Counted from the stretch's first letter, positions 9,140 through 18,619 are shown. The stretch is DNA of 64,000 bases from Ralstonia sp. UBA689 (GCF_002298975.1 NZ_DBMV01000001.1:248001-312000), one strand, 5' to 3'. Numbers and translations are program-made. The notes: generated by a model not told the origin, from the letters alone.

Positions 9140-9616
9140 ATGGCCACCATGCCGCAGCGCTTCTTCCTGTTGCTTGCCACGGTATGGTGCGGTTCGCTTT
9201 GGACCATCGGCTACATCGTTGCCCCGACGCTGTTTGCCATGCTGGAAGATCGTCAGTTGGCGGGTTCGATTGCTGGCCGACTGTTCCACGCCGAGGCGTG
9301 GATCGGTTTGGCCGCCGGCTGTCTGATGCTGGTGGCCGCCACCGCGCTCGTGCGGCGTGGGCAGATGGGTTACAAGCCACTGCGCTGGCTGGCGTTGGGG
9401 ATGCTGTTGTGTGTTCTGGTTGGCTATTTTGGCCTACAGCCGTTCATGGCTTCGCTGCGGGCCCAGGCCGATGCGCTGGGCGTGGCGGTGGGTGACTCGC
9501 CGTACCGCACTCAGTTCGGCATGCTGCATGGTGTGTCGAGCGTGTTTTATCTGGTGCAAAGCCTGCTCGGCCTTGTACTGATCTGGAAAGCGGCCGGCAT
9601 CCGGCAGTCCGCTTGA
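9140..9616 (+). CDS. DUF4149 domain-containing membrane protein
   Basis: A 158-residue protein with four hydrophobic helices (roughly residues 8-28, 50-66, 83-102 and 133-150). The opening, with WCGSLWTIGYIVAPTLFA, is typical of the DUF4149 family found next to greA in Burkholderiaceae. No function is established. The gene follows greA by 11 bases and probably shares its transcript; a second possible ATG is at 9149. A strong bidirectional terminator separates it from the convergent yhbY gene. Confidence 0.8.
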   Translation: MATMPQRFFLLLATVWCGSLWTIGYIVAPTLFAMLEDRQLAGSIAGRLFHAEAWIGLAAGCLMLVAATALVRRGQMGYKPLRWLALGMLLCVLVGYFGLQPFMASLRAQADALGVAVGDSPYRTQFGMLHGVSSVFYLVQSLLGLVLIWKAAGIRQSA

Positions 9617-9618
9617 GG

Positions 9619-9659
9619 AAAAAAAAGACCGGCAGAAAAAGCCGGTCGTTCTTTTTTTG
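9619..9659. terminator. bidirectional terminator between the DUF4149 gene and yhbY
   Basis: GACCGGC (9627-9633), loop, GCCGGTC (9641-9647), flanked by an A-run on the left and a T-run on the right, so it can serve both convergent genes. Confidence 0.85.
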
Positions 9660-9670
9660 TGGGGGCTGAA

Positions 9671-10171
9671 TCAGGACAGCGCCTTCTTCTTCTGGCTGGA
9701 CTGGCGCGGCTTGGCCCGCTTGACGTTGCCGCCGGCCGTGACGCGCTCGTTGCCGAGCACGCTCAGCCGAATCGGTTTCGGACGGCGCGTGCTGTTCGGA
9801 TTCGGCTTGCGCACCACTACAGAGCGCGGACCGGTACCGATGGTGGTTTTGCGAGGCGGCTTGAGATCCTTCGGCTGGTTTTCCTTCAGGTAGACCGGAC
9901 CTTCACGCCAGATCACCAGCAGCTTGCCGATGTGCTGCACGGGCGCGGCCTGCAGGCGAGCGCAGATGGTGTCGTAGATTTCGATGCGCGCTTCGCGGTC
10001 ATCGCCAGCCACACGGACCTTGATCAGCTCGTGGGCCGCCAGTGAGCGGTCGATTTCGGCTAGAACGGCCTTGGTCAGGCCCTCCGCACCGATGATGACG
10101 ACCGGATTCAACGCATGCGCTTCCGAGCGCAGTTCCGATCGTTGGGCAGGGGTGAGGATGAGGGCGGGCAT
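9671..10171 (-). CDS. yhbY: YhbY/CRM-family RNA-binding protein
   Basis: A 166-residue protein. The first ~95 residues form the CRM domain (PALILTPAQRSELRSEAHAL start, GAEGLTKAVLAEID, ELIKVRV, and GKLLVIWR end). In E. coli this domain protein binds pre-50S ribosomal particles. A basic, Pro/Arg/Lys-rich low-complexity tail of about 70 residues follows, longer than in the ~97-residue E. coli protein. ATG at 10171 was chosen; the upstream extension to 10222 adds residues absent from the family. It is divergent from rlmE, the same arrangement as in E. coli. Confidence 0.88.
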   Translation of the reverse strand: MPALILTPAQRSELRSEAHALNPVVIIGAEGLTKAVLAEIDRSLAAHELIKVRVAGDDREARIEIYDTICARLQAAPVQHIGKLLVIWREGPVYLKENQPKDLKPPRKTTIGTGPRSVVVRKPNPNSTRRPKPIRLSVLGNERVTAGGNVKRAKPRQSSQKKKALS

Positions 10172-10267
10172 AAATGAGGGCGGAATCGCGCAAAAAGACA
10201 AACGGCGCGTATTATCCGCCAAAATCAGCCCTAGCTGCCATTTTTAGGCGGCGTGGCAATCAATTCG

Positions 10268-10933
10268 ATGGCAAAGAACAAGTTCAACCAGTCGTGGCTG
10301 CACGACCATATCAACGATCCGTACGTGAAGCTGGCGCAGCGCGAAGGCTACCGCGCGCGCGCCGCCTACAAGCTCAAGGAGATCGACGAGCAGGACAAGC
10401 TGATCAAGCCGGGCCAGGTCATTGTTGATCTGGGCGCTGCGCCAGGAAGCTGGAGCCAGTACGTGCGCAACAAGCTGGCCGCGTCTCCGCGCGCCAAGGA
10501 CGGGCGTATTGACGGCGCCATCGTCGCCATCGATATCCTGCCAATGGAACCGGTGGCCGACGTGACCTTCATTCAGGGTGACTTCCGCGACCAAGAGGTC
10601 TTCCAGCAGCTCGAAAAAATCGTGCTGGACACCACCGGCGGAGGCAAGGTGGACCTTGTTTTGTCGGATATGGCCCCCAATCTGTCCGGAGTGGCGTCGG
10701 CGGACGCCGCGCGCATGGAGCATATCGCCGAGCTGGCCGTGGAATTCGCCCAGGCACACATGAAACCCGAGGGCGCGCTGCTGATCAAATGTTTTCACGG
10801 CAGCGGCTATAGTCAAATCGTCGAGATGTTCAAGCGCCATTTCAAGATTGTGGCGCCGCGCAAGCCCAAGGCCTCCCGCGACAAGTCTTCCGAGACATTT
10901 CTGCTGGGCCGCCAGCTCAAGCATCCGGGCTGA
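10268..10933 (+). CDS. rlmE: 23S rRNA 2'-O-methyltransferase (U2552)
   Basis: A 221-residue SAM-dependent FtsJ/RrmJ enzyme that methylates U2552 of 23S rRNA during late 50S assembly. It starts MAKNKFNQSWLHDHINDPYV, carries the substrate lysine region ARAAYKLKEID, and has the SAM-binding IVDLGAAPGSW motif. The catalytic D and K are in LVLSDMAPN and LLIKCFHG. ATG 10268 matches family N-termini; a GTG at 10253 would add five residues. It lies upstream of ftsH, the classic rlmE-ftsH order. Confidence 0.95.
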   Translation: MAKNKFNQSWLHDHINDPYVKLAQREGYRARAAYKLKEIDEQDKLIKPGQVIVDLGAAPGSWSQYVRNKLAASPRAKDGRIDGAIVAIDILPMEPVADVTFIQGDFRDQEVFQQLEKIVLDTTGGGKVDLVLSDMAPNLSGVASADAARMEHIAELAVEFAQAHMKPEGALLIKCFHGSGYSQIVEMFKRHFKIVAPRKPKASRDKSSETFLLGRQLKHPG

Positions 10934-11056
10934 CGGACGATATTTGAGTAGGGGGGCTGAGTGGCGCTGACGGTCTTGCGGGCAATCAACCCGCGGCAGT
11001 GTCCGTGCATTACAATGCCAAGCATCCCGTCAAGGCATTTCTAAAGGAGTCTCGCC

Positions 11057-12943
11057 TTGAATAACAACTGGTTTCAGAAGGCGGCCATCTGGCTGGTGAT
11101 TGCCTTGGTGCTGTTCACCGTCTTCAAGCAGTTCGACAAGCCGCGCGCCCAAGAGGGTGTGACGTATTCGCAATTCATGGACGATGCGAAGGCTGGCAAG
11201 GTCAAGCGCGTTGAAGTCCAAGGCCGCACACTGTTGGTCACGCCCAACGAGGGCAACAAGTATTCCATCATTTCGCCGGGCGACATCTGGATGGTTGGCG
11301 ACCTGATGAAGTACGGCGTGCAGGTGACCGGCAAGGCAGAAGAAGAGCAAGGTGTGCTCCTCACTGCGCTTTACTACCTCGGCCCGACACTGCTGATCAT
11401 CGTGTTTTGGTTCTACATGATGCGGCAGATGCAGGGCGGCGGGAAAGGCGGTGCCTTCTCGTTCGGTAAGTCGCGAGCGCGCTTGATCGACGAGAACAAC
11501 AATAGCGTCACGTTTGCTGACGTGGCAGGCTGTGACGAATCCAAGGAAGAAGTCGTCGAGCTGGTCGACTTCCTGAAAGATCCCCAGAAATTCCAGAAGC
11601 TGGGCGGGCGCATCCCGCGTGGTGTGCTGCTGGTTGGCCCTCCGGGTACGGGTAAGACGCTGCTGGCCCGCGCCATTGCCGGCGAGGCCAAGGTGCCATT
11701 CTTCAGCATCTCGGGCTCGGACTTCGTTGAAATGTTCGTCGGCGTGGGCGCGGCCCGCGTGCGCGACATGTTCGAGAACGCCAAGAAGCAGGCCCCCTGC
11801 ATCGTCTTCATCGACGAAATCGACGCGGTCGGCCGCCATCGCGGCGCCGGCATGGGCGGCGGCAACGATGAGCGCGAGCAGACCCTGAACCAGATGCTGG
11901 TCGAAATGGACGGCTTCGAGGCCAACTCGGGTGTCATCGTCATCGCCGCGACCAACCGTGCGGACGTGCTCGACAAGGCGCTGCTGCGTCCGGGTCGCTT
12001 CGACCGCCAGGTCTACGTCGGTCTGCCAGATATCCGCGGCCGCGAGCAGATTCTGAAGGTCCACATGCGCAAGGTGCCGATCGGCAATGACGTTGATGCG
12101 TCGGTGCTGGCACGCGGTACGCCGGGCTTCTCGGGCGCCGATCTGGCCAATCTGGTCAACGAGGCTGCGCTGTTTGCCGCCCGCCGCAACAAGCGCGTGG
12201 TCGACATGCAGGACTTCGAAGACGCCAAGGACAAGATCTACATGGGGCCGGAGCGCAAGTCGGCCGTGATCCGCGAAGAAGAGCGCCGCGCCACGGCGTA
12301 CCACGAGTCGGGCCACGCGGTGGTTGCGAAGCTGCTGCCGAAGGCCGATCCGGTGCACAAGGTCACGATCATGCCGCGCGGCTGGGCTGGTGGCCTGACA
12401 TGGCAACTGCCGGAGCATGACAAGCACTACGCGTACAAGGACACGATGCTGGAAGAGATCGCGATCCTGTTCGGCGGTCGTGCAGCAGAAGAAGTGTTCC
12501 TGGGCGCGATGAGCACGGGCGCCTCCAACGACTTCGAGCGCGCCACCAAGATGGCCCGCGACATGGTGACGCGCTATGGCATGAGCGACACGCTCGGCAC
12601 CATGGTCTATGTCGACACTGAGCAGGATGGCTTCTTCGGTCGCATGGCATCGAAGACGGTGTCTGAGGCGACCCAGCAGAAGGTTGATTCGGAAATCCGC
12701 CGTATCGTCGATGAGCAGTACACCTTGGCCAAGGGCCTGCTGGAATCGAACCGCGACAAGGTCGAGGCGATGACTACCGCGCTGCTCGAATGGGAAACCA
12801 TCGACGCCGACCAAGTCAACGACATCATGGACGGCAAGCCGCCGCGTCCGCCGCGCTATGGTTCGACCGGTGGCGGCAGCACCCCGCCGGGCGGTGGCAC
12901 GCCTGCTGGCGTGAACCCGGGCAACGTGCCTGCCACGGCCTGA
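11057..12943 (+). CDS. ftsH: ATP-dependent membrane zinc metalloprotease FtsH
   Basis: A 628-residue inner-membrane AAA+ protease that degrades misassembled membrane proteins and regulators. TM helices at about residues 9-25 and 106-122 enclose a periplasmic domain. Walker A is GPPGTGKT (194-201), Walker B is around IVFIDEID (249-256), SRH RPGRFDRQ follows, and the zinc site is HESGH (416-420). The C-terminus is Gly/Pro-rich. The start is TTG at 11057, backed by AAAGGAGT at 11043-11050; no ATG start fits. A terminator follows before folP. Confidence 0.97.
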   Translation: MNNNWFQKAAIWLVIALVLFTVFKQFDKPRAQEGVTYSQFMDDAKAGKVKRVEVQGRTLLVTPNEGNKYSIISPGDIWMVGDLMKYGVQVTGKAEEEQGVLLTALYYLGPTLLIIVFWFYMMRQMQGGGKGGAFSFGKSRARLIDENNNSVTFADVAGCDESKEEVVELVDFLKDPQKFQKLGGRIPRGVLLVGPPGTGKTLLARAIAGEAKVPFFSISGSDFVEMFVGVGAARVRDMFENAKKQAPCIVFIDEIDAVGRHRGAGMGGGNDEREQTLNQMLVEMDGFEANSGVIVIAATNRADVLDKALLRPGRFDRQVYVGLPDIRGREQILKVHMRKVPIGNDVDASVLARGTPGFSGADLANLVNEAALFAARRNKRVVDMQDFEDAKDKIYMGPERKSAVIREEERRATAYHESGHAVVAKLLPKADPVHKVTIMPRGWAGGLTWQLPEHDKHYAYKDTMLEEIAILFGGRAAEEVFLGAMSTGASNDFERATKMARDMVTRYGMSDTLGTMVYVDTEQDGFFGRMASKTVSEATQQKVDSEIRRIVDEQYTLAKGLLESNRDKVEAMTTALLEWETIDADQVNDIMDGKPPRPPRYGSTGGGSTPPGGGTPAGVNPGNVPATA

Positions 12944-12979
12944 TGACTGTTTAGTTTGTCGCCCAGCGGGTGACGCAGA

Positions 12980-13009
12980 AGAGCCGGTGCGAGCGCGCCG
13001 GCTTTTTTG
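12980..13009 (+). terminator. Rho-independent terminator after ftsH
   Basis: AGCCGG (12982-12987) pairs with CCGGCT (12998-13003) and is followed by TTTTTT. Confidence 0.8.
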
Positions 13010-13076
13010 TGGGCGCTTCATTGGGCTTGCCCTGGCGTAGCATCCTGATCCTGCGCCGCATTCTGATTCGCATATC

Positions 13077-13952
13077 TTGCCTGCTTCCATTCCCACCACG
13101 ACGCACTTTCAGTGCGGACGTTTTCGTTACGCACGCGACCGGCGCCCGCTGGTCATGGGCATCCTCAACGTCACCCCTGATTCGTTTTCCGATGGCGGCG
13201 AGCATGCCACGCGCGATGCGGCGTTGCGTCATGCCGAACTGCTGATTGGCGAGGGCGTTGACATTATCGATATCGGCGGCGAGTCGAGCCGGCCGGGCGC
13301 CGCGCCGCAGAGCCTGCAGGAAGAGCTGGATCGTGTGATGCCGATCGTCGAAGCGTTGCGCGACTGCGGCAAGCCACTGTCGATCGACACCTACAAGCCC
13401 GAGGTGATGCGCGCCACGCTGGATGCTGGCGCCGATCTCATCAACGACATCTGGGGCTTTCGTCGCGCCGGTGCAATCGAGGCGGTGGCCAAGGGCACTG
13501 CAGGCCTCTGCGTGATGCATATGCAGCGTGATCCGGAAACCATGCAGGAGGCACCCCGCTACACCGACCTGATGGCGGAAGTCGAGGATTTTCTGCGGGC
13601 GCAGACGGCCGCCTTGCTGTCGGCAGGTGTAGCAGCCGAGCGCATTTCGCTGGACCCAGGGTTTGGTTTCGGCAAGACACCGGATCACAATCTCATCATG
13701 CTCAATCGCTTGGAGTGCTTCGAACGTATCGGCCTGCCGCTGCTGGTCGGGTTGTCGCGTAAATCCACGCTGGGTGCGGTGCTGGGCGGCAAGCCGCCGG
13801 CCGAGCGCGTCACGGCGAGCGTGGCCGCCGCATTGCTGGCAGCCGAGCGGGGCGCTTTTATCGTGCGCGTGCACGATGTGCAGCCAACTGTCGAAGCCCT
13901 TCGGGTCTGGTGGGCCATGCGTCACGAACGCATCGATCCGCCACAGGAATGA
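13077..13952 (+). CDS. folP: dihydropteroate synthase
   Basis: This enzyme condenses 6-hydroxymethyl-dihydropterin pyrophosphate with p-aminobenzoate in folate synthesis and is the sulfonamide target. The 291-residue TIM barrel has both signatures: MGILNVTPDSFSDGG near the N-terminus and DIGGESSRPGA soon after. LDPGFGFGKTPDHN and GLSRKSTLG are also present. The start is uncertain. TTG at 13077 gives a normal N-terminal lead; the first in-frame ATG (13155) would remove conserved sequence. It lies between ftsH and glmM, as in many proteobacteria. Confidence 0.93.
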   Translation: MPASIPTTTHFQCGRFRYARDRRPLVMGILNVTPDSFSDGGEHATRDAALRHAELLIGEGVDIIDIGGESSRPGAAPQSLQEELDRVMPIVEALRDCGKPLSIDTYKPEVMRATLDAGADLINDIWGFRRAGAIEAVAKGTAGLCVMHMQRDPETMQEAPRYTDLMAEVEDFLRAQTAALLSAGVAAERISLDPGFGFGKTPDHNLIMLNRLECFERIGLPLLVGLSRKSTLGAVLGGKPPAERVTASVAAALLAAERGAFIVRVHDVQPTVEALRVWWAMRHERIDPPQE

Positions 13953-14055
13953 TTGTCGCTTCGGTTTCGCGCGGGCGGGGTCGAGCGAACAGACGATTGC
14001 CCGGCCACGGCCGGCGCCTTACAAACAAAGAAACATTTCGCAGGAGAGATACGCA

Positions 14056-15399
14056 ATGTCCAGGAAGTATTTCGGTACCGATGGCATCCGGGGGCGCGTG
14101 GGTGAGAGCCCGATCACCCCTGACTTCGTGCTGCGGCTCGGCTATGCGGCGGGCCGCGTGCTGGCGCATGGCAATGAGGCGCACGGGCATGGCCGTCCTA
14201 CGGTGCTGATCGGCAAGGACACGCGTCTGTCGGGCTACATGCTGGAAGCGGCGCTGGAAGCTGGATTCACGGCGGCCGGCGTCGATGTACTGATGAGTGG
14301 GCCGCTCCCTACGCCCGGCGTGGCATATCTGACACGTGCGCTGCGTCTGTCCGCCGGTGTGGTGATTTCGGCCTCGCACAATCCGTATTACGACAACGGC
14401 ATCAAGTTCTTCTCTGCCACCGGCGACAAGCTGCCGGACGAAACCGAGGCGCAGATCGAGGCCGAGCTGGAGAAGCCGATGGAGTACGCGGCTTCCGACG
14501 CATTGGGCCGCGCCCGCCGCATCGACGATGCTGCCGGCCGCTACATCGAGTTCTGCAAGAGCACGTTTCCGAACGACCTGAACCTGTTCGGCATGAAGAT
14601 CGTGCTGGATAGCGCGCATGGTGCCGCGTATCACATCGCCCCGCATGTCTTCCACGAACTCGGGGCCGACGTGGTGTCGATCGGCAACCAGCCGAACGGT
14701 CGCAACATCAACGACGGCTATGGCGCGACGGCGCCGGGCAAGCTGGTTGAGGCGACGCGTGAGCATGGTGCGGACATCGGTCTGGCCTTTGATGGTGACG
14801 CCGACCGCCTTCAGGTGGTCGACAAGAATGGCCGCCTCTACAACGGTGATGAGCTGCTCTACGTAATGGTGCAGGCGCGTCGTGCGGCCGGTCTGCCGGT
14901 GCCCGGTGCCGTTGGTACGCTCATGACCAACCTAGCGGTGGAGTTGGCGCTCAAGGCGCAAGGCGTGGAATTTGTGCGCGCCAAGGTGGGTGACCGTTAT
15001 GTGCTGGAAGAGCTGAAGAAGAACGGCTGGCTGCTGGGCGGCGAGGGCTCGGGCCATCTGCTGTGCCTGGACAAGCACAGCACTGGCGACGGCATCATCT
15101 CGGCGCTGCAGGTGCTTGCGGCGCTGCGTCGCAGCGGCCAAACGCTCGACCAGATGTTGGACGGCGTGCGCCTGTTCCCGCAAAAATTGATCAATGTCCG
15201 CGTCGCAAAGGGCTTTGACTGGAAGTCCCATGCCGGCTTGCAGGCCGCACTGAAGACGAGCGAGACCGAACTCGACGGCAAGGGGCGGGTGCTGATCCGT
15301 CCGTCCGGCACCGAGCCGGTTGTGCGGGTCATGGTGGAGGCACAAGATGCCGATCTGGCAACACGGCACGCGGAGCGCCTGGCGGCAACATTTCAGTAA
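14056..15399 (+). CDS. glmM: phosphoglucosamine mutase
   Basis: GlmM interconverts glucosamine-6-phosphate and glucosamine-1-phosphate for UDP-GlcNAc, hence peptidoglycan and LPS. The protein has 447 residues and starts SRKYFGTDGIRGRVG. The phosphoserine loop is GVVISASHNPYYDNG, the metal loop is AFDGDADR, and the phosphate-binding RPSGTEPVVRVM is near the C-terminus. ATG at 14056 follows CAGGAGAGA; the open frame upstream to 13663 overlaps folP and is not used. The end of the ftsH-folP-glmM run is marked by a terminator. Confidence 0.97.
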   Translation: MSRKYFGTDGIRGRVGESPITPDFVLRLGYAAGRVLAHGNEAHGHGRPTVLIGKDTRLSGYMLEAALEAGFTAAGVDVLMSGPLPTPGVAYLTRALRLSAGVVISASHNPYYDNGIKFFSATGDKLPDETEAQIEAELEKPMEYAASDALGRARRIDDAAGRYIEFCKSTFPNDLNLFGMKIVLDSAHGAAYHIAPHVFHELGADVVSIGNQPNGRNINDGYGATAPGKLVEATREHGADIGLAFDGDADRLQVVDKNGRLYNGDELLYVMVQARRAAGLPVPGAVGTLMTNLAVELALKAQGVEFVRAKVGDRYVLEELKKNGWLLGGEGSGHLLCLDKHSTGDGIISALQVLAALRRSGQTLDQMLDGVRLFPQKLINVRVAKGFDWKSHAGLQAALKTSETELDGKGRVLIRPSGTEPVVRVMVEAQDADLATRHAERLAATFQ

Positions 15400-15426
15400 G
15401 TTGCCAGCAGAACGCTGAAGAAGTGG

Positions 15427-15456
15427 AAAAAAAGCGGCCTTTGTGTCGCTTTTTTT
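15427..15456 (+). terminator. terminator after glmM
   Basis: Seven A plus GCG (15427-15436) pair with CGC plus seven T (15447-15456). Confidence 0.7.
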
Positions 15457-15510
15457 ATGCCTTGCAGGCAACTTTCGTGCGGCATAAGCTGGTTGTGAGA
15501 AGTTTTTGTG

Positions 15511-15566
15511 TTGTCACATAAGTGTCATGTGAGCGACCTAAAGTTCGGATGTCAAAAATCTGTCAT
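15511..15566 (+). promoter_or_regulatory. two PhoB boxes in the pstS promoter
   Basis: Box 1 is TTGTCAC-ATAA-GTGTCAT (15511-15528). Box 2 is ATGTCAA-AAAT-CTGTCAT (15549-15566). The PhoB consensus is two CTGTCAT units 11 bases apart. A -10-like TAAAGT (15539-15544) lies 10 bases after box 1, so box 2 falls around or just after the predicted start of transcription. Confidence 0.85.
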
Positions 15567-15592
15567 CGCTCAACCGCTCCTCTGGAGGACAC

Positions 15593-16624
15593 ATGAAACT
15601 GGTCAAAACCGCGATCGCGGGCGTGGCTTCGCTGGCTTTCGCTGGTGCTGCATTTGCTGTTGACATTACCGGCGCCGGCGCAACGTTCCCGGCCCCCGTC
15701 TACAGCAAGTGGGCTGATGCCTATCAAAAGGCAACCGGCACCAAGGTGAACTATCAAGCCATCGGCTCGGGCGGCGGCATCAAGCAGATCACTGCCAAGA
15801 CCGTTGACTTTGGCGCTTCGGATATGCCGCTGAAGGATGCTGACTTGAACAAGGACGGCCTGATGCAGTTCCCGACCGTGATCGGCGGCGTGGTGCCTGT
15901 GATCAACCTGCCGGGCGTGAAGCCGGGCGAGCTGATGCTGACCGGCGACGTACTGGGCAAGATCTACCTGGGCGAGGTCAAGAAGTGGAACGACCCCGCC
16001 ATCGTCAAGCTGAACCCGAAGGCGAAGCTGCCGAACCAGGACATTCTGGTGGTGCGCCGTGCTGATGCCTCGGGCACGTCCTTCATCTTCACGAACTACC
16101 TGTCGAAGGTGAATGCCGAGTGGAAGGGCAAGGTTGGCGAAGGCACGACCGTGAACTGGCCGACCGGTACGGGCGGCAAGGGCAACGAAGGCGTGGCCGC
16201 GTTCGTGCAACGTCTGGGTGGCGCCATCGGCTACGTCGAGTACGCCTACGCCAAGCAGAACCACATGACCCACATCAACCTGCAGAACAAGGCGGGTGCC
16301 GTGGTGCAGCCGACCGCTGATGCCTTCAAGGCCGCCGCTGCCGGTGCCGAGTGGAACAAGTCGTTCTACCAGATCCTGACGGACGAGCCGGGCAAGGATG
16401 CGTGGCCGATCGCTGGCGCGACCTTCATCCTGCTGCACAAGACGCAGGACAAGCCGGTGCAAGGCGCTGAAGTGATGAAGTTCTTCGACTGGGCCTACAA
16501 GGGTGGTGATGATGCAGCCAAGGCGCTGGACTACGTGCCGCTGCCAGACGTGGTGAAGAACCAGATCCGCGCGACCTGGAAGTCGAACGTGAAGGACGCA
16601 TCGGGCAAGGCGGTCTATAACTGA
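15593..16624 (+). CDS. pstS: phosphate ABC transporter substrate-binding protein
   Basis: A 343-residue periplasmic phosphate-binding protein. A signal peptide runs to about residue 23, with a predicted cut after AGAAFA. The mature protein begins DITGAGATFPAPVYSKW, the PstS signature, and has phosphate-contacting segments GSGGGIKQI and FGASDMPL. DASGTSFIFTNYLS is also typical. The ATG follows TCTGGAGGA. It is the first gene of pstSCAB-phoU-phoB-phoR, and two PhoB boxes immediately upstream indicate induction under phosphate limitation. Confidence 0.97.
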   Translation: MKLVKTAIAGVASLAFAGAAFAVDITGAGATFPAPVYSKWADAYQKATGTKVNYQAIGSGGGIKQITAKTVDFGASDMPLKDADLNKDGLMQFPTVIGGVVPVINLPGVKPGELMLTGDVLGKIYLGEVKKWNDPAIVKLNPKAKLPNQDILVVRRADASGTSFIFTNYLSKVNAEWKGKVGEGTTVNWPTGTGGKGNEGVAAFVQRLGGAIGYVEYAYAKQNHMTHINLQNKAGAVVQPTADAFKAAAAGAEWNKSFYQILTDEPGKDAWPIAGATFILLHKTQDKPVQGAEVMKFFDWAYKGGDDAAKALDYVPLPDVVKNQIRATWKSNVKDASGKAVYN

Positions 16625-16721
16625 TCGTTGTTCGCTGCATGGATGTAGCACAGGTGCGGGCGGTGCAGAACGGCCGCCCGCGCCATTTCAAAGCTTCTCT
16701 CACGGCTGACCGGTTTCCCTC

Positions 16722-17696
16722 ATGGCCACGCTCTCTGATTCTTCCGGTGCTTCCAGTGTGCGAGCGCCAAGCCGCATCGGCGATCTGCTGTTCGGCGGTC
16801 TGACCCGCCTTGCGGCCATCGTTACGCTCTTGCTGCTGGGCGGCATCATCGTCTCGCTGATCGTTAGCGCCTGGCCGTCGATCCAGAAGTTCGGCCTGTC
16901 ATTCCTGTGGAATTCGGAGTGGGATCCGCCCGCCGACGTGTATGGTGCGCTGGTACCGATCTATGGCACCGTTGTCACCTCGCTGATCGCGCTCATCATT
17001 GCCGTGCCAGTGAGTTTCGGCATTGCCCTGTTCTTGACCGAGCTGTCGCCGGCCTGGCTGCGCCGACCGCTGGGTACCGCCATCGAGCTGCTGGCTGCCG
17101 TGCCGTCCATCGTCTATGGCATGTGGGGCCTGCTCGTGTTTGCGCCGATCTTCGGCGAGTATTTTCAAAAGCCGCTGGCAGCAACCATCGGCCAGATCCC
17201 GTTTGTGGGCGCGCTGTTCCAGGGCGCACCAATCGGTATCGGCCTGCTGTGCGCGGGGGTGATCCTGGCAATCATGATCATCCCGTACATCTCGGCAGTG
17301 ATGCGCGACGTGTTCGAAATCACGCCGACGCTACTCAAGGAATCCGCCTACGGCGTGGGCTGCACGACGTGGGAAGTGATGTGGAACGTGGTGCTGCCGT
17401 ACACCAAGGCGGGTGTGATCGGCGGTGTGATGCTGGGCCTGGGTCGCGCGCTGGGCGAGACCATGGCAGTGACGTTCGTCATCGGCAACACCAACCTGCT
17501 GGATAACGTGTCGTTGTTTTCTCCCGGTAACAGCATCACCTCGGCGCTGGCCAATGAATTTGCAGAGGCAGGCCCTGGCCTGCACACGGCAGCGCTCATG
17601 GAGTTGGGCTTGATCCTGTTCGTCATCACGTTCATCGTGCTGGCGGCATCCAAGCTGCTGCTGCTGCGCCTGCAGAAGAGCGAGGGCCATAAGTGA
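16722..17696 (+). CDS. pstC: phosphate ABC transporter permease PstC
   Basis: A 324-residue inner-membrane permease subunit of the high-affinity phosphate importer. Six transmembrane helices can be traced, the first at about residues 28-50. The EAA loop, around ESAYGVGCTTWEVMWNVVLP, contacts PstB. It lies 97 bases after pstS, and its stop overlaps the proposed GTG start of pstA. The length and the short cytosolic N-terminus are usual for PstC. Confidence 0.96.
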   Translation: MATLSDSSGASSVRAPSRIGDLLFGGLTRLAAIVTLLLLGGIIVSLIVSAWPSIQKFGLSFLWNSEWDPPADVYGALVPIYGTVVTSLIALIIAVPVSFGIALFLTELSPAWLRRPLGTAIELLAAVPSIVYGMWGLLVFAPIFGEYFQKPLAATIGQIPFVGALFQGAPIGIGLLCAGVILAIMIIPYISAVMRDVFEITPTLLKESAYGVGCTTWEVMWNVVLPYTKAGVIGGVMLGLGRALGETMAVTFVIGNTNLLDNVSLFSPGNSITSALANEFAEAGPGLHTAALMELGLILFVITFIVLAASKLLLLRLQKSEGHK

Positions 17697-18619
17697 ACCA
17701 ACGCGATTTGCCCGACGCCATGAGACCCAACACCATGCGCACGCCATCCATTCCTGCCGTCCGCGCTGACTCCGAGAAGGTCAAGTCGCGCCTGCAGGCC
17801 CGCCGCCGTAACGTCAACCGCTTTGCGTTGGCGCTCTCGCTCGCCGCCATGGGCTTCGGTCTGGTGTGGCTGGCGTGGATTCTGTGGACCACGCTCTCGC
17901 TGGGCGTGGGCGGCCTGTCGCTGGCGCTCTTCACGGAGATGACGCCGCCGCCGAACACGCCCGGAGGCGGTCTGGCGAATGCCATCGTGGGTTCGTTCCT
18001 GCTGGTGGGCATGGCCACGCTGATTGGCACGCCGCTGGGCATCCTGGCAGGCATCTATCTGGCCGAGTACGGCAAGACTTCGGCATTGGCCAGCGCCACG
18101 CGCTTCATCAACGACATCCTGCTGTCGGCACCGTCCATCGTGATCGGCCTGTTTGTGTATGCCCTGGTGGTGGCGCGCGTGCAGCATTTCTCAGGCATTT
18201 CCGGTGTGATTGCGCTGGCGCTGCTGCAGATCCCGATCGTGGTGCGAACCACCGAGAACATGCTGAACCTGGTGCCCAACGCCATGCGTGAGGCCGCCAT
18301 GGCGCTCGGCACGCCCAAGTGGAAGATGGTGCTGTCGATCACGCTCAAGGCATCGTATGCCGGTGTGATCACTGGTGTGCTGCTGGCCGTGGCGCGCATT
18401 GCCGGTGAAACCGCGCCGCTGCTCTTCACCGCGCTCAACAATCAGTTCTGGAGCCTGGATCTGAACCAGCCGATCGCGACGATGCCGGTGGTGATCTTCC
18501 GCTTTGCGATGAGCCCGTTCCTCGAATGGCAGCAATTGGCCTGGGCCGGGGTGTTCCTGATTACGCTGGGTGTGCTGGGGCTGAACGTCCTCGCGCGTGC
18601 CTTGTTCACCAAGAAATGA
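17693..18619 (+). CDS. pstA: phosphate ABC transporter permease PstA
   Basis: The second permease subunit, up to 308 residues with six predicted helices. The EAA-loop segment AMREAAMALGTPKWKM and the family ending region (GETAPLLFTALNN) are present. The start is not settled: GTG at 17693 overlaps the pstC stop, while ATGs at 17720 and 17732 give slightly shorter proteins. The stop overlaps the pstB start as ATGA, a translational coupling arrangement. With PstC it forms the membrane channel. Confidence 0.95.
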   Translation: MNQRDLPDAMRPNTMRTPSIPAVRADSEKVKSRLQARRRNVNRFALALSLAAMGFGLVWLAWILWTTLSLGVGGLSLALFTEMTPPPNTPGGGLANAIVGSFLLVGMATLIGTPLGILAGIYLAEYGKTSALASATRFINDILLSAPSIVIGLFVYALVVARVQHFSGISGVIALALLQIPIVVRTTENMLNLVPNAMREAAMALGTPKWKMVLSITLKASYAGVITGVLLAVARIAGETAPLLFTALNNQFWSLDLNQPIATMPVVIFRFAMSPFLEWQQLAWAGVFLITLGVLGLNVLARALFTKK

